Shown here: positions 11,261-22,358 of the stretch, one piece after another
How the letters are laid out: each line of letters starts with the position of its first letter
Numbering within the stretch: position 1 is the first letter of the stretch
Assembly: GCF_023586525.1 (NCBI RefSeq)
Contig: NZ_CP097763.1
Span: forward strand, 714,502-778,501
Source of the DNA: Candidatus Blochmannia vicinus
GTDB lineage: Bacteria; Pseudomonadota; Gammaproteobacteria; Enterobacterales; Enterobacteriaceae
DNA: 64,000 bases
Direction of reading: 5' to 3'
Notes under the pieces: model-generated
Database searches by the model: none
Seen by the model: only the letters and a program-made list of their open reading frames with translations
Told to the model about the DNA's origin: nothing
Program-made: the position numbers and the translations under genes

Positions 11261-12601
11261 ATGGATATGATGAATGATATAATAAAACAACGTAGCTTTC
11301 TAGAAAACGTAGTAAATCAAGCCTTAAATATAGCGCATGCATATTCAAAAGAAGTAGAAGTATCAGTCATTAAAACCACAGGAATTACAGTTAGCACTCG
11401 TTACGAAAAACTTGAGAATGTAGAATTTAATAGTCATAACATCTTAGATATAACTATGTTTCGTCAAAAACGAAAAGGAACTGCTCTTTCCAATGATTTA
11501 CATGAAAAATCAATAATCCGTACTATTGAATCTGCAGCGAATATAGCATGCTATACCTCTCCAGATCCGTATTCTGGTATTGCCGATAAAGAATTATTAG
11601 CATTCAATCCCATGAATCTTGATCTGTTTCATCCCATTAATTTAGATACTAAATTAGGCGCAGATTTAGCGTCTACAGCAGAACAAACGGCATTAAACTA
11701 TGATAAACGCATTATTTCTACTGAAGGAAGTAGATTTAACAGCCATTTTACTACTAAAGTATTTGGGAATAGTCATGGTATGTTACAAAGTTATACCAGT
11801 AGCCAGCATTCTTTATGTTGTAGTGTAGTTGCGTCAAGTAATGGTATTATGGAACAAAATTACGCATATACATTAAGCCGTTCATTCAATGATTTACGGT
11901 CAGCAGAATGGGTTGGACAAGAATGTGCTCAACGAGCATTAGATCATTTAAATGCAAAAAAAATTAAAACAACAGAATCTCCAGTATTGTTTTCCGCTGA
12001 AATAGCAACGAGTCTATTTAATCATTTAGCAGAGGCTATTTGCGGAAATAATGTATATCAAAAATCCACTTTCTTATTAAATTGTTTGAAAAAAAAAATT
12101 TTCCCTTCTTGGATATCGATCAAAGAACATCCACATATCCTAAAAGGATTAGGTTCCGCTCCGTTTGACAGCGAAGGAGTACAAACGCTAGATCGCACTA
12201 TCGTAGAAAATGGGGTGTTAAATAGTTGGATTTTAAATAGTTATTCTGCTCGTAGAATAGGCCTGAAAACCACTGGGCATGCTGATGGTATTTATAATTG
12301 GTATGTTAGTTATAAAAATTTAAGTTTTATAGAGTTAATAAAAAATATGCATCGTGGGCTGATTGTCACTAGTATAATGGGGCAAGGAATTAATGTTATT
12401 ACCGGAAATTATTCACGAGGAGTATCTGGATTTTGGGTAGAAAACGGAAATATTCAATATCCAGTAAATGAAATTACTATCGCTGGAAATTTAAAAGAAA
12501 TGTTTTATAATATTGTTGCTATTGGATGTGATACTGAAAAAAGGGGACATATTCATTGTGGGTCTGTTTTAATATCTTCCATGAAGATAGCAGGGTCTTA
12601 A
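11261..12601 (+). CDS. pmbA: TldE/PmbA protease subunit
   Basis: 446 residues (E. coli 450). Strong match along its length: KTTGITVSTRYEKLENVEFNS near the N-terminus, KVFGNSHGMLQSY in the middle, GQGINVITGNYSRG and the terminal VLISSMKIAGS. Like its family it lacks HExxxH and is the non-catalytic partner of TldD. A good purine-rich ribosome-binding site (AGGGGAAAGG) precedes the ATG. Retention of both subunits suggests a housekeeping peptide-degrading role; no microcin genes are in view. Confidence 0.96.
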   Translation: MDMMNDIIKQRSFLENVVNQALNIAHAYSKEVEVSVIKTTGITVSTRYEKLENVEFNSHNILDITMFRQKRKGTALSNDLHEKSIIRTIESAANIACYTSPDPYSGIADKELLAFNPMNLDLFHPINLDTKLGADLASTAEQTALNYDKRIISTEGSRFNSHFTTKVFGNSHGMLQSYTSSQHSLCCSVVASSNGIMEQNYAYTLSRSFNDLRSAEWVGQECAQRALDHLNAKKIKTTESPVLFSAEIATSLFNHLAEAICGNNVYQKSTFLLNCLKKKIFPSWISIKEHPHILKGLGSAPFDSEGVQTLDRTIVENGVLNSWILNSYSARRIGLKTTGHADGIYNWYVSYKNLSFIELIKNMHRGLIVTSIMGQGINVITGNYSRGVSGFWVENGNIQYPVNEITIAGNLKEMFYNIVAIGCDTEKRGHIHCGSVLISSMKIAGS

Positions 12602-13703
12602 AAAATAAATTATTGCACGTACGTTTTTATTATTGCACAGATCATATCATTAAACTACACACGTCAACTTTTGTACATAGGGCATCTGGAGTCCGTATGC
12701 AAATATAATATATTGTGCTTTTTATATAAAAAATATAAATAAAATCAATCTTGATTATACTATTTAATTTAAGGTGTAAATATAAATAAAATAATATTAC
12801 ATCAATTTAATAAATGATTACTACATCTTCTTCAAGACAAAATATCCAAGCAATTTTTCAAATTAAACATAATAGCTCTTCTGGTACTATATAAAGATAA
12901 AAAACACTATCAGTATTTATATACTCACAATTATCTATATTATAAACATGAAATATTCACATATCTTTTATTAATAAAAGATTACCAAAAATTAAGTAAC
13001 ACAATGACTAACATATTAAAAAATTACTTACCTCTTATAGTTATTAATTCTGTATAACTATACATCTAAGATCATTATAAATAAATATTCCTGAATAACT
13101 ATTATTAGTTTCTAATTTATCTATATAAATTGAAATCATTTTTATAACAAAAATATTTTTCTTAAAATAAACATCAACCACTTTCAAAATAAAATCATCA
13201 TTTTTTCTAATATATATTTCGGTTAAATTAAATTTGAAAATATATTATTAACATTATTAATTTTTAATAAATAATATTCAAATTAAAATAAACAATATTT
13301 ATTATTTTACTTATTTACTCTAAAATCAAAATATAATTAATATATTTTTAGATCATTTAATTAATTCGATATTCATCTAAAATGAATATATGATAATTAC
13401 CTACTATACTTTCAATAAAATAAATAATTATTTTTAATATTAAAAATAATTATTTATTTTATTGAAACATTAAAAACACTAAATATTTTTAAACAAACAA
13501 AAATTATTTAAAACCAAAAATTTAATTAAAAACAAAATTTTAAAATCACTGAAATTTTAATAAATATTAAATTATACACCAACCTTCTAATAAATAATTA
13601 TTTATTCTTCTTTTCATAATGTTCAATATTGAAATATAATTAATTCGTCCCCATATCCTTTGAATATCTAGTTAATAAAGATGATACAACTAAATATTTA
13701 AAG
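12602..13703. other. Long non-coding spacer pmbA-lon
   Basis: About 1.1 kb, mostly extreme AT. Seen in it: a GC-richer patch around 12670-12705; a stretch of 79 codons without stop at 12818-13054 that has no plausible start and no recognisable homology; a quasi-palindrome around 13222-13284; the perfect 58-bp palindrome 13410-13467; and a smaller 18-bp palindrome near 13590. In E. coli clpX precedes lon; nothing resembling clpX is readable here. Probably eroded genes. Confidence 0.4.
13410..13467. repeat. Perfect 58-bp palindrome
   Basis: Arms of 29 bp (13410-13438 and 13439-13467) pair without a single mismatch and with no central spacer, centred on TTTAATATTAAA. The next bases outward (C and C) do not pair. 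All but two base pairs are A:T. It lies about 280 bp upstream of lon. As a cruciform or hairpin it is far longer than a usual terminator and has no U-tract. Confidence 0.9.
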
Positions 13704-13712
13704 TGTTATAAT
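13704..13712 (+). promoter_or_regulatory. Extended -10 promoter candidate for lon
   Basis: TG at 13704-13705, one base, then TATAAT at 13707-13712 gives a complete extended -10 element 32 bp before the lon start codon. No good -35 is seen at 16-18 bp (ATACAA at 13684-13689 at best). I do not see an obvious heat-shock (sigma-32) promoter like the one that drives lon in E. coli. Confidence 0.5.
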
Positions 13713-13743
13713 GTAGAAAGCTTTAACCAAGAGAGATGGCTCT

Positions 13744-16107
13744 ATGAATAGTGAGCAACCTGAAAGCATTGAAATACCTGTATTACCTCTGCGCGATGTA
13801 GTGGTGTATCCACATATGGTAATTCCGTTGTTTGTTGGCCGGGACAAATCAATTCGATGTCTCGAATCTGCTATGAATGATGATAAAAAAGTTATGTTAG
13901 TAGCTCAAAAAGAAGCATCAACTGATGAACCAAACATTAATGATCTTTTTTCAGTTGGAACAATATCCATGATATTGCAGATGCTAAAACTACCAGATGG
14001 AACAGTTAAGGTATTAGTTGAAGGATTGACACGGGCTCGTATCATCGAATTAACTGATACCGGAAACCATTTTAAAGCGGATGTAAGCTCTTTACAACCT
14101 AAAACATTAAACGAACGTGAACAAGAAATACTAATGCGTGCTGTTATTAATCAATTTGAAGGATACCTTAAACTTAACAAAAAAATACCACCCGAAGTTT
14201 TAGTGTCATTAAACAACATTAATAATGCAGATCGTCTTGCTGACACTATTGCTGCTCATATGCCACTAAAATTAAATAATAAACAATCAATATTAGAAAT
14301 GTCAGATGTTACAGAACGATTAGAATATTTAATAGCAATGATGGAATCAGAAATTGAATTACTGCAAATTGAAAAACGTATTCGAAATCGTGTAAAAAAA
14401 CAAATGGAAAAAAGTCAACGCGAGTATTACTTAAATGAACAAATGAAAGCTATCCAAAAAGAATTAGGAGAATTAGACGATATAATTGATGAAAATGAAA
14501 CTCTTAAACGTAAAATAGAAACGGCTAAAATGCCTAAAGAAGCACGAGATAAAGTAGAATCAGAGTGGCAAAAATTAAAATTAATGTCTCCTATGTCGGC
14601 TGAAGCTACTGTGGTGCGCGGATATATTGATTGGATATTATCAGTACCATGGCATGCAAGAAGTAAAATGAAAAAAAATATACTTAAAGCTCAAGAAAGT
14701 CTGGATAAAGATCATTATGGATTAGAGCGTGTTAAGGATCGCATTTTAGAATATTTAGCGGTACAAAATAGAATAAATAAAATAAAAGGACCTATTTTAT
14801 GTTTAGTAGGGCCACCTGGAGTAGGGAAAACTTCACTTGGGCAATCTATTGCTAAAGCCACTGGACGTAAATATATACGTATGGCTTTAGGCGGCATGCG
14901 TGACGAAGCTGAAATTAGAGGCCATCGTCGTACTTATATTGGATCTATGCCTGGTAAACTTATACAAAAGATGTCTAAAGTTGGCGTAAGAAATCCTTTA
15001 TTTCTTTTAGATGAAATAGATAAAATGTCTTTAGATATGCGCGGGGATCCAGCTGCTGCCTTACTAGAAGTGTTAGATCCCGAACAAAATACTGCTTTCA
15101 ATGATCATTACTTAGAAATAGATTACGATTTATCTGACGTTATGTTTGTCGCTACTTCTAATTCAATGAATATCCCAAGTCCTTTATTAGATCGAATGGA
15201 AGTAATACGCTTATCTGGTTATACTGAAGATGAGAAATTAAATATAGCACGACAACACTTATTGACTAAACAAATACAACGTAATGCTTTAAAACCAGAA
15301 GAATTAACCATTAAAGATGACGCTTTAATAGGAATTATTCGACACTATACACGTGAAGCTGGAGTACGTAATTTAGAACGTGAAATTTCTAAATTATGTA
15401 GAAAAACAGTTAAAATGCTATTAATGAATAAAAAAATTAAATATATAACCATTGATAAAAAAAATTTAAAAAATTTCCTTGGTGTACAACGTTATGATTG
15501 CACCCAAGCAGACCTAAAAAACCGTGTTGGACAAGTAACTGGGCTGGCTTGGACTGAAGTAGGAGGAGATCTGTTAACGATTGAAACTGCTTGTGTTCCT
15601 GGAAAAGGAAAGTTAACTTACACCGGTTCATTAGGTGAAGTTATGCAAGAATCTATTCAAGCTGCATTAACTGTAGTACGAGCACGTGCAGATAAACTAG
15701 GAATTAACACTGATTTTTACGATAAAAAAGATATTCATGTACATGTTCCTGAAGGAGCGACACCAAAAGATGGACCGAGCGCAGGAATTGCTATGTGTAC
15801 CGCTTTAGTTTCTTGTTTAACAGGAAATTCTGTTAAATCTAGCGTAGCTATGACGGGAGAAATAACTTTAAGAGGACAAGTGTTGCCTATCGGAGGTTTA
15901 AAAGAAAAACTACTAGCAGCACATCGAGGAGGTATTAAAACAGTATTAATACCGTATGAAAATAAAAGAGACCTAGAAGATATGCCTGCCATTGTAGTAA
16001 ATAACTTAAATATTCATCCAGTAAAGCAAATAGATGAAGTTTTAATATTAGCGCTCCAAAATGCCCCATTTAATCATGAAACCACACCTAACACATCATT
16101 AACATAA
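13744..16107 (+). CDS. lon: ATP-dependent protease Lon
   Basis: 787 residues (E. coli 784), full length. N-terminal substrate-binding domain (about 1-205), coiled coil and AAA+ module with Walker A GPPGVGKT at 356-363 and Walker B FLLDEID, sensor region, then the protease domain with the catalytic dyad Ser679 (PKDGPSAGI) and the lysine of [10 protein letters not shown]. It degrades misfolded and regulatory proteins. A GAGAG Shine-Dalgarno lies 8 nt before the ATG. It stands alone: clpX upstream and hupB downstream, its E. coli neighbours, are missing. Confidence 0.98.
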   Translation: MNSEQPESIEIPVLPLRDVVVYPHMVIPLFVGRDKSIRCLESAMNDDKKVMLVAQKEASTDEPNINDLFSVGTISMILQMLKLPDGTVKVLVEGLTRARIIELTDTGNHFKADVSSLQPKTLNEREQEILMRAVINQFEGYLKLNKKIPPEVLVSLNNINNADRLADTIAAHMPLKLNNKQSILEMSDVTERLEYLIAMMESEIELLQIEKRIRNRVKKQMEKSQREYYLNEQMKAIQKELGELDDIIDENETLKRKIETAKMPKEARDKVESEWQKLKLMSPMSAEATVVRGYIDWILSVPWHARSKMKKNILKAQESLDKDHYGLERVKDRILEYLAVQNRINKIKGPILCLVGPPGVGKTSLGQSIAKATGRKYIRMALGGMRDEAEIRGHRRTYIGSMPGKLIQKMSKVGVRNPLFLLDEIDKMSLDMRGDPAAALLEVLDPEQNTAFNDHYLEIDYDLSDVMFVATSNSMNIPSPLLDRMEVIRLSGYTEDEKLNIARQHLLTKQIQRNALKPEELTIKDDALIGIIRHYTREAGVRNLEREISKLCRKTVKMLLMNKKIKYITIDKKNLKNFLGVQRYDCTQADLKNRVGQVTGLAWTEVGGDLLTIETACVPGKGKLTYTGSLGEVMQESIQAALTVVRARADKLGINTDFYDKKDIHVHVPEGATPKDGPSAGIAMCTALVSCLTGNSVKSSVAMTGEITLRGQVLPIGGLKEKLLAAHRGGIKTVLIPYENKRDLEDMPAIVVNNLNIHPVKQIDEVLILALQNAPFNHETTPNTSLT

Positions 16108-16773
16108 AATATCTTCACAAAATATAAAAAATGAAACGTATACTTCTTATTATGTAACCGATATATATCGATAAATTTACAAAAAATTACAGATACGAAT
16201 TTGAATTATTAAAATAAGATATGTTTTAAATATTAGTAAATTACCATAATTCTAATGAGAACTTTTGATTTTAATTGCTGAATTTTTAAAAGATAAAAAC
16301 ACTCTATTTTAATAAAACCAACGTTTTTTCATATTAAGAAGCCACAATATAACTACTTAATCATGTCTCCACCTATTCAAATTTAATCACAAACTATTTA
16401 AATATAATATTTTATTAAAATTGTATATTAAACAAGTTGTATTTTTTTAAATAAACAACAATCTTGACAGTTATCAAGATGATATACATAAAAAAATTAT
16501 AAAATAACTACACTATTAACTATCGATTATAAAATATGATTAATAATTTTTATAAAACTAGTCAAATATTTTTTAACAAAAAAATTTTAAATCTTTAAAC
16601 CATGATAAATGAATACACAAATCATACTATCTAAAATAACTAAAAATTAAATTTATCTCATAAAATATCTATGAACTAATTTTTAATATTCAAAATTTAC
16701 TACATTACAGCATTTACGAACAAAAAATATCTTATATTTAAATTATATTTAAACTTAAATATATAATTATTTC
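16108..16773. other. Non-coding spacer lon-ffs
   Basis: About 670 bp of AT-rich sequence with no supportable gene. A TTGACA at 16464-16469 sits in a short hairpin but has no matching -10 at 16-18 bp. In E. coli this interval holds many genes (hupB through ybaY); no remnant is recognisable. Confidence 0.35.
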
Positions 16774-16802
16774 TTGAAAAATTTAAGATTATCGCAGATA
16801 AT
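16774..16802 (+). promoter_or_regulatory. Sigma-70 promoter of ffs
   Basis: TTGAAA (16774-16779), exactly 17 bp, then GATAAT (16797-16802). The first G of the 4.5S RNA follows 8 bases later at 16811. This is one of the best promoters in the window by spacing and match. Confidence 0.75.
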
Positions 16803-16810
16803 CTTTAAAA

Positions 16811-16910
16811 GGGATGCTATTAAATTATGCATAATAGCTTTCGTAAAACCGGTCAGGTCTGGAAGGAAGCAGCCGTAGCGAAAATTAAAATGCTTCTTTA
16901 TTAGTATCCC
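16811..16910 (+). ncRNA. ffs: 4.5S RNA of the signal recognition particle
   Basis: About 100 nt. The conserved apical domain GGTCAGGTCTGGAAGGAAGC followed by AGCC is unmistakable; it contains the GGAA tetraloop and the internal loops bound by Ffh. The ends GGGAT and ATCCC pair to close the long hairpin, and the stem continues inward with AT-rich pairs and wobbles. It acts with Ffh/FtsY in co-translational targeting of membrane proteins. A consensus promoter precedes it. It is isolated in a 1.5-kb region without protein genes. Confidence 0.96.
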
Positions 16911-16928
16911 GATAAAATAAACGATTGT

Positions 16929-16956
16929 TATTATCATTGATAATATGATTTTTTAT
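16929..16956 (+). terminator. Possible ffs terminator
   Basis: An 8-bp AT-rich hairpin with one central base (16929-16945) is followed by a T-rich run (TGATTTTTTATT). It lies about 20 bp past the 4.5S RNA end. Weak stem, so only a candidate. Confidence 0.35.
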
Positions 16957-17588
16957 TCTCACTATAATACCTATTAATAAAAAATTATTTCTTATTTTAA
17001 ACAAATAGATAATAAAAAATAAATAATTAAAATCTAATTTTATTAAACGATGATATATTTTTACTTCTTCAAAAAATTATATTACTATAGTTATACTTAA
17101 CCAAAATATTAAGTATACAATTTTTTAATTATAAATTTAATAAAATATAATTATTAAATTTATAAGAACTAATAATTTTAAACCCTTAAAATATATATTT
17201 TTATAATATAAATTATAACTTACAAAAAATATTTAAATAATTAAATAATAACCAAAATTATTTAAATAGTACATTTATTTATACAAAATCATTAATTATA
17301 TTGTTTATCAAAAGTATTCAAAAAATTTGATTTTATAATTAATTAAATTTAAATATACTGATGTAAATTTATTTAACTAACAAAATAATACAACTGTTTA
17401 TGATATCCAATCATCTGAACATGTAATAAATATATATTTTATTATGTAATAAATTTTAATTTTTTAAATAATAAAATAACTTATATAAAATATAGAATTA
17501 ATACTTATAATCACAATATTATAAAGTTTATAATACACACAATCTTTATATAGATATATAATTTACAATTTAAATTATTTTTTATATT
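16957..17588. other. Non-coding spacer ffs-apt
   Basis: About 630 bp of nearly pure A/T with no gene. It contains an inverted repeat with 15-bp arms and a 7-base centre (17129-17143 / 17151-17165) and a 12-bp pair further on; with this base composition such pairs may be chance. Confidence 0.35.
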
Positions 17589-17600
17589 TTGGAATCAAAT

Positions 17601-18155
17601 ATGATGCATGTTATGGATCAACAATTAGAATTAATCAAGAAAAATATTAAATTTGTACCTAATTACCCAAAACAAGGCATTCTATTTCGCGATATAACTG
17701 AATTATTAAAAAATCCACAAGCATATTCAACAAGCATTACTCTTCTAGCCCAGCATTATAAAAACTATAAATTAACTAAAGTAGTGGGCATAGAAGCAAG
17801 AGGATTTCTATTTAGCGCTCCATTGGCATTAATATTGAAGCTAGGTTTTGTTCCTGCTCGAAAATCAGGAAGATTACCGCGCGAAACTATTAGTGAGCCA
17901 TATATTTTAGAATATGATAGTGGATGCCTAGAAATACACGCTGATTCTATTAAACCAGGCGATAAAGTTCTAATTATAGATGATTTATTAGCAACGGGCG
18001 GAACAATTGCAGCAGTAGTAAAACTAATCAGACGATTAGGAGGAGAAGTAAACCATGCCGGATTTATAATAAATTTAGAAAATTTAGGTGGTAAATCATT
18101 ATTAAAAAAAATAGGAATAAATTCTTATAGTTTAGTAATGTTTTCTGATTATTAA
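17601..18155 (+). CDS. apt: Adenine phosphoribosyltransferase
   Basis: Salvages adenine to AMP using PRPP; 184 residues (E. coli 183). PRPP-binding motif [13 protein letters not shown] is intact, as are [15 protein letters not shown] and [14 protein letters not shown]. The first ATG after a GGA (17591-17593) is at 17601; ATGs at 17604 and 17613 are also possible, the last one aligning best with E. coli. Followed by dnaX after about 65 bp, as in E. coli. Confidence 0.95.
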   Translation: MMHVMDQQLELIKKNIKFVPNYPKQGILFRDITELLKNPQAYSTSITLLAQHYKNYKLTKVVGIEARGFLFSAPLALILKLGFVPARKSGRLPRETISEPYILEYDSGCLEIHADSIKPGDKVLIIDDLLATGGTIAAVVKLIRRLGGEVNHAGFIINLENLGGKSLLKKIGINSYSLVMFSDY

Positions 18156-18222
18156 AACATATTCGCTAAACCAATTAGATTTAATTCTTCCATTTATAGT
18201 ATTATTATATGAGTTGTACATT

Positions 18223-20289
18223 ATGAACTATCAAGTACTTGCCCGTAAGTGGCGTCCAAAAAAATTTGCTGACATTGTAGGACAAAACCATGTTATTAAA
18301 GCAATTACACATAGTTTTGCATTAAATAAAATTCACCAAGCTTATATATTGACCGGTACAAGAGGAGTAGGAAAAACAACTATTGCCCGATTGTTTGCAA
18401 AAGGATTAAACTGCGAACAAGGATTAACCTATAATATGTGCGGGCAATGCAGTAATTGCCAAGATATCGAATTAGGCTGTTTTATTGATCTTATTGAAAT
18501 AGATGCTGCATCACGTACTAAAGTAGAAGATACCAGAGAATTCCTAAACAACGTACAATACACACCATCACGAGGTCGCTTTAAAGTATACCTCATAGAT
18601 GAAGTGCACATGTTATCACGTCACAGTTTTAATGCTTTATTAAAAACATTAGAAGAACCGCCTACACATGTTAAATTTATTTTAATTACTACCGAATATC
18701 AAAAATTACCAGCAACCATATTATCTCGATGTCTACAATTTTGTTTAAAACCACTAAGTATCTCTCACATTATAACTCAACTAACACATATCCTTAATAA
18801 AGAAAACATAAAAATAGAGTCCTCTGCTTTAGAAATATTAGCTCACGCATCAAGAGGAAGCATGCGTGACGCACTTAGTTTAGTTGAACAAGCTATTGTA
18901 TTAGGAAATAACGAAATAACCAATAATACCATTGATAATATGTTTGGTATATTAAATATTGAATATCCGTTATCTTTAATTGAAAACTTAATAAACGGAA
19001 GTATGCATGATGTAATGCTCCAAATTGAAAACTATGAAGTTTTAGGAATTGACTGGGATAATCTTTTAAGTGAAATGCTTACCATCTTACAAAAAATAGC
19101 TATAGATCAATTTCTATTAAATTCTATAAAAAAAGAAAATAATAATACTATAACACAATATATAAACCAACGCATACATAAACTAAGTAATCATATTACT
19201 CCAGAAAATATACAATTATATTATCAAATATTTCTATTAGGTCGCCGAGAATTACCTTATGCTCCTAACCATCGTATGGGAATAGAAATGACCATGCTGC
19301 GTGCATTTGCTTTTCGTCCAGATGAAAATATAACAAACAAAAAATATAATAATAATAATATATCTTCTAATTTTATTCATTCAAATAACAATCCTATACC
19401 CAATACAAACAATAAACAACCTACTACTACTGATGGTACTCAAACAAAAAATGATAATCAAGATAAAAATCTATTACATACAGAAGATCAAAATGAAGTA
19501 AAAGATATCTTATGTTTAAATTTAAAAAAATCTAATGATAATAATACTAAAAACACTGAATCAAAACTACCACAACCTACATCTAACATTAATAATATAG
19601 ATACTACTTCCAAAATATTGGAAGCTCGTTCAAAACTATTACAATATAAAGAAAATAATAAATCAAACATAACAGAAAAAACATCAAATTTAACCTTACA
19701 ATCTCAAAAAACAATAAAAGGAATATTAGAACGATTTTCCAATATTAATATGAACATTATAAAAAATAATTCTAATAGCATTAATAAAATTAATAAAGAT
19801 TTATCAGATTCTTTAGAATCCAACAAGAGTGACAGTCATAACAAAGACTGTAGTAAAAATCATCCAAATATGTCTAATTTCATAAAAGAAATACTTCAAC
19901 AAGCAATGAGAAACGACTCATGGACATCACAGATATATCAACTGGAATTACCAAAAACAGCAAAAAAATTAGTTATGAATTCTTGGCAAGAAAAAATTTC
20001 TTCGAATGAAATTTGTCTACACGTTCGTTCTAATTATCAACATTTAAATTCTATAAAATTACATAATACAATACAAGAATCCCTCAGCAATAATATCGGT
20101 ATTCCGATTACATTGCATATAAAAAAAGATGATAATTGCGAGATAAAAACACCAATGGAACATATTTATATTTTATACAAAGAAAAAATATCAAAAATAA
20201 AACAAGAATTTTCAAACGATCCATATATTAAAATGATCAAAACTTTTTTTGACGCTAAAATCGACGAAAATGAGATTAAAATAATTTAA
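18223..20289 (+). CDS. dnaX: DNA polymerase III tau (and possibly gamma) subunit
   Basis: Clamp-loader ATPase; 688 residues from MNYQVLARKWRP (E. coli 643). Walker A GTRGVGKT is at 45-52, zinc ligands are Cys64, Cys73, Cys76 and Cys79, and the DEVHML Walker B follows. Residues about 365-560 form an Asn/Lys-rich low-complexity linker, then a tau-specific C-terminal domain that binds the polymerase core. An in-phase A AAA AAA heptamer at 19524-19530 (codons 435-436, KKS as in E. coli) would, after a -1 shift, end at TAA 19533-19535 and give a gamma-like product of 437 residues. ybaB and recR, which follow in E. coli, are absent. Confidence 0.96.
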   Translation: MNYQVLARKWRPKKFADIVGQNHVIKAITHSFALNKIHQAYILTGTRGVGKTTIARLFAKGLNCEQGLTYNMCGQCSNCQDIELGCFIDLIEIDAASRTKVEDTREFLNNVQYTPSRGRFKVYLIDEVHMLSRHSFNALLKTLEEPPTHVKFILITTEYQKLPATILSRCLQFCLKPLSISHIITQLTHILNKENIKIESSALEILAHASRGSMRDALSLVEQAIVLGNNEITNNTIDNMFGILNIEYPLSLIENLINGSMHDVMLQIENYEVLGIDWDNLLSEMLTILQKIAIDQFLLNSIKKENNNTITQYINQRIHKLSNHITPENIQLYYQIFLLGRRELPYAPNHRMGIEMTMLRAFAFRPDENITNKKYNNNNISSNFIHSNNNPIPNTNNKQPTTTDGTQTKNDNQDKNLLHTEDQNEVKDILCLNLKKSNDNNTKNTESKLPQPTSNINNIDTTSKILEARSKLLQYKENNKSNITEKTSNLTLQSQKTIKGILERFSNINMNIIKNNSNSINKINKDLSDSLESNKSDSHNKDCSKNHPNMSNFIKEILQQAMRNDSWTSQIYQLELPKTAKKLVMNSWQEKISSNEICLHVRSNYQHLNSIKLHNTIQESLSNNIGIPITLHIKKDDNCEIKTPMEHIYILYKEKISKIKQEFSNDPYIKMIKTFFDAKIDENEIKII
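19524..19535 (+). promoter_or_regulatory. Candidate -1 ribosomal frameshift site in dnaX
   Basis: The heptamer A AAA AAA is in the correct register (TTA AAA AAA TCT). Slipping by -1 reads one isoleucine codon and then TAA. In E. coli the A AAA AAG site sits at codons 429-430 and shifts into one Glu codon and a stop. I do not see the upstream SD-like stimulator or a strong downstream stem-loop that assist the E. coli site, and A-runs are common in this genome, so function is inferred. Confidence 0.45.
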
Positions 20290-20879
20290 TGCCAAGATAA
20301 TACTTACTAATTAAAACGTACTATTTATCTACTTATACATACAAATTAAATCAACATTTGATTGTTTGCGTATATATAATTCGTAATTACAATTGTTTAT
20401 TATCACTACAATAACGAAACCATAATCATATAATTGTTTATGTTGTGTATTTAATTATTAAAAATCAAATTTAAACCCACCACAAATATAATTTATCTTG
20501 TTAAGAACTATCTATTAAATAATTACAGTAAACAAAAATGAATTCGAAATTGTATACAAATACTTCCGAGGCATTTAAATATATTCTTTTATTTTTTAAT
20601 TAATCATTAATCACTGTTTACAATAACAATAATATGTACGATTAATGTGTTTTATCACATATAAAAATGTAATAAAATACACTCTTATAGTCTATAATAA
20701 TCAATTAATAAAATATAATAATCGATATTTAAATTTATGATATAATACTAACTTTAAGAATTAGTATAAAATTAACATCCTTTATATGTACATATTTAAA
20801 TAATACTCTCTTTATATCTGAAAATAAATGCGGTACATTATGAATATTATTTAATAATTTTAATCGAGAATTAACCTTT
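20290..20879. other. Non-coding spacer dnaX-adk
   Basis: 590 bp, AT-rich, no supportable gene. In E. coli ybaB, recR and htpG lie here. Several TATAAT-like hexamers occur between 20690 and 20770 and could serve adk, but none has a clear -35. Confidence 0.35.
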
Positions 20880-21542
20880 ATGCGTATTATATTTCTTGGG
20901 CCTCCTGGATCAGGAAAAGGGACGCAAGCTCATCTTATTTCAAATCAATATAACATCCCAAATATTTCTACAGGCACGATGTTACGTCAATCGTTTCCCA
21001 AAAATCCGTATCAACCTCATAACATTCAGAAAAATGTAATAAATGCGATGCATACCGGGAATTTAGTAAATGATGATTTTATAGTTCAATTAATTAATAG
21101 ACGTATTAATAAAAATGATTGCTGTAACGGATTTTTATTAGATGGATTTCCTAGAACGATTCTACAAGCAGAATTTATGAACAAATATAAAATTTTTGTA
21201 AATTACATTATAGAATTCGTGGTATCAGACTCTATAGTCATTAATCGTATTACAGGTAGACGAATACATGTAGATTCTGGTAGAACATATCATACTCAAT
21301 TTAATCCGCCTAAAATTTATGGATTAGATGACATTACCGGCGAATCTTTGACTACCCGAAAAGATGACTGTGAACAAGCTATACGTAAACGATTAAACAA
21401 CTATTATCAATATACTGAACCAGTATTAGATTATTATCGAAACGAATCTAAATCTAAAAAAATAAAATATTTCTCTATTGATGGGAATCGAAAAATTACT
21501 GAAATCTATGAAGAATTAATTAGTTTATTAACTAATAAATAA
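20880..21542 (+). CDS. adk: Adenylate kinase
   Basis: Interconverts ATP+AMP and 2 ADP; 220 residues (E. coli 214). P-loop GPPGSGKGT at 8-16, AMP-binding STGTMLR, LLDGFPRT, and the LID domain beginning GRRIHVDSGRTYH followed by the DDITGESLTTRKDD segment. It lacks the four-cysteine zinc LID, as in other gamma-proteobacteria. The stretch near residues 40-50 is longer and more divergent than in E. coli. Confidence 0.97.
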   Translation: MRIIFLGPPGSGKGTQAHLISNQYNIPNISTGTMLRQSFPKNPYQPHNIQKNVINAMHTGNLVNDDFIVQLINRRINKNDCCNGFLLDGFPRTILQAEFMNKYKIFVNYIIEFVVSDSIVINRITGRRIHVDSGRTYHTQFNPPKIYGLDDITGESLTTRKDDCEQAIRKRLNNYYQYTEPVLDYYRNESKSKKIKYFSIDGNRKITEIYEELISLLTNK

Positions 21543-22358
21543 CTAGTTATAATTGGCCACAATTTAATTAAAATAAACATAAATAACAACAATGTTAGAC
21601 TTATTATATATACGATTCTTACTAATTTATTCCCATAATTTTAAAATTAAGCACAATCCTAACTGTCATAATAAAATTTATGATTATATTTTACTTCAGC
21701 ATAAAACATTAACTTAACTAAATAAAAAACCATCTATCATATCACTCAAAAATGCACACTACAATTTAAATAATAATTTATAAAAACCACCAATAAGCAT
21801 TAATTTCAATAAAATATAAAATATCATGCATAACTTCTACAATTATATAGAGCCATTGATAGAAAGTTTATAATAAACTATTATAAAATTTTATCTAAAA
21901 ATTCAGCACAAAATGTAATAGAAATTTTCTATTTAAACATTAACAATGTATAATATCGCAAAATTCATCTAAAAACTTTTAAATCCCCACTCAAAATATT
22001 AATCCTCTAAACAAAACCTCTTGTATAGTGTACAAACACAACGATGCGTAATTCTTCAAATATTAAATAGTAATAATATTTATGTATTATTTTCTTCACA
22101 ACATAGATTTAAAATTTTTTAACCAAACACTCATTCTATAGAAAAAATTAAATCTAATGATAATAACAACCCATATTTGAGTCAAATTACTACTTATCAG
22201 AAATTTTAAAAATTAAAAAATAAAACCCACTCAAAAATATTTAAAATAATCACAATAAATAATAATACCTAAACTAAAAATCCTCATATTACATTTCTTA
22301 TTTACGTTAGAAATATAATAAATTCATACGCCTTTCTTTAAAAAAATAAAAATATAAT
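21543..22358. other. Non-coding spacer adk-lpxH
   Basis: About 815 bp of AT-rich sequence between the ends of adk (plus) and lpxH (minus). No gene, RNA or clear terminator is recognisable. Confidence 0.35.

Noticed and set aside
12818..13054. 79 codons without a stop in the pmbA-lon spacer.
   Set aside because: No usable start codon except near the end, no ribosome-binding site and no recognisable protein family; such runs can occur by chance or as a relic.
16464..16490. TTGACA considered as an additional promoter upstream of ffs.
   Set aside because: No acceptable -10 at 16-18 bp; the 16774-16802 promoter fits far better.
17129..17165. 15-bp inverted repeat of pure A/T in the ffs-apt spacer.
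   Set aside because: Local composition is almost all A/T, so a pairing of this length is not clearly beyond chance; not counted among the strong palindromes.
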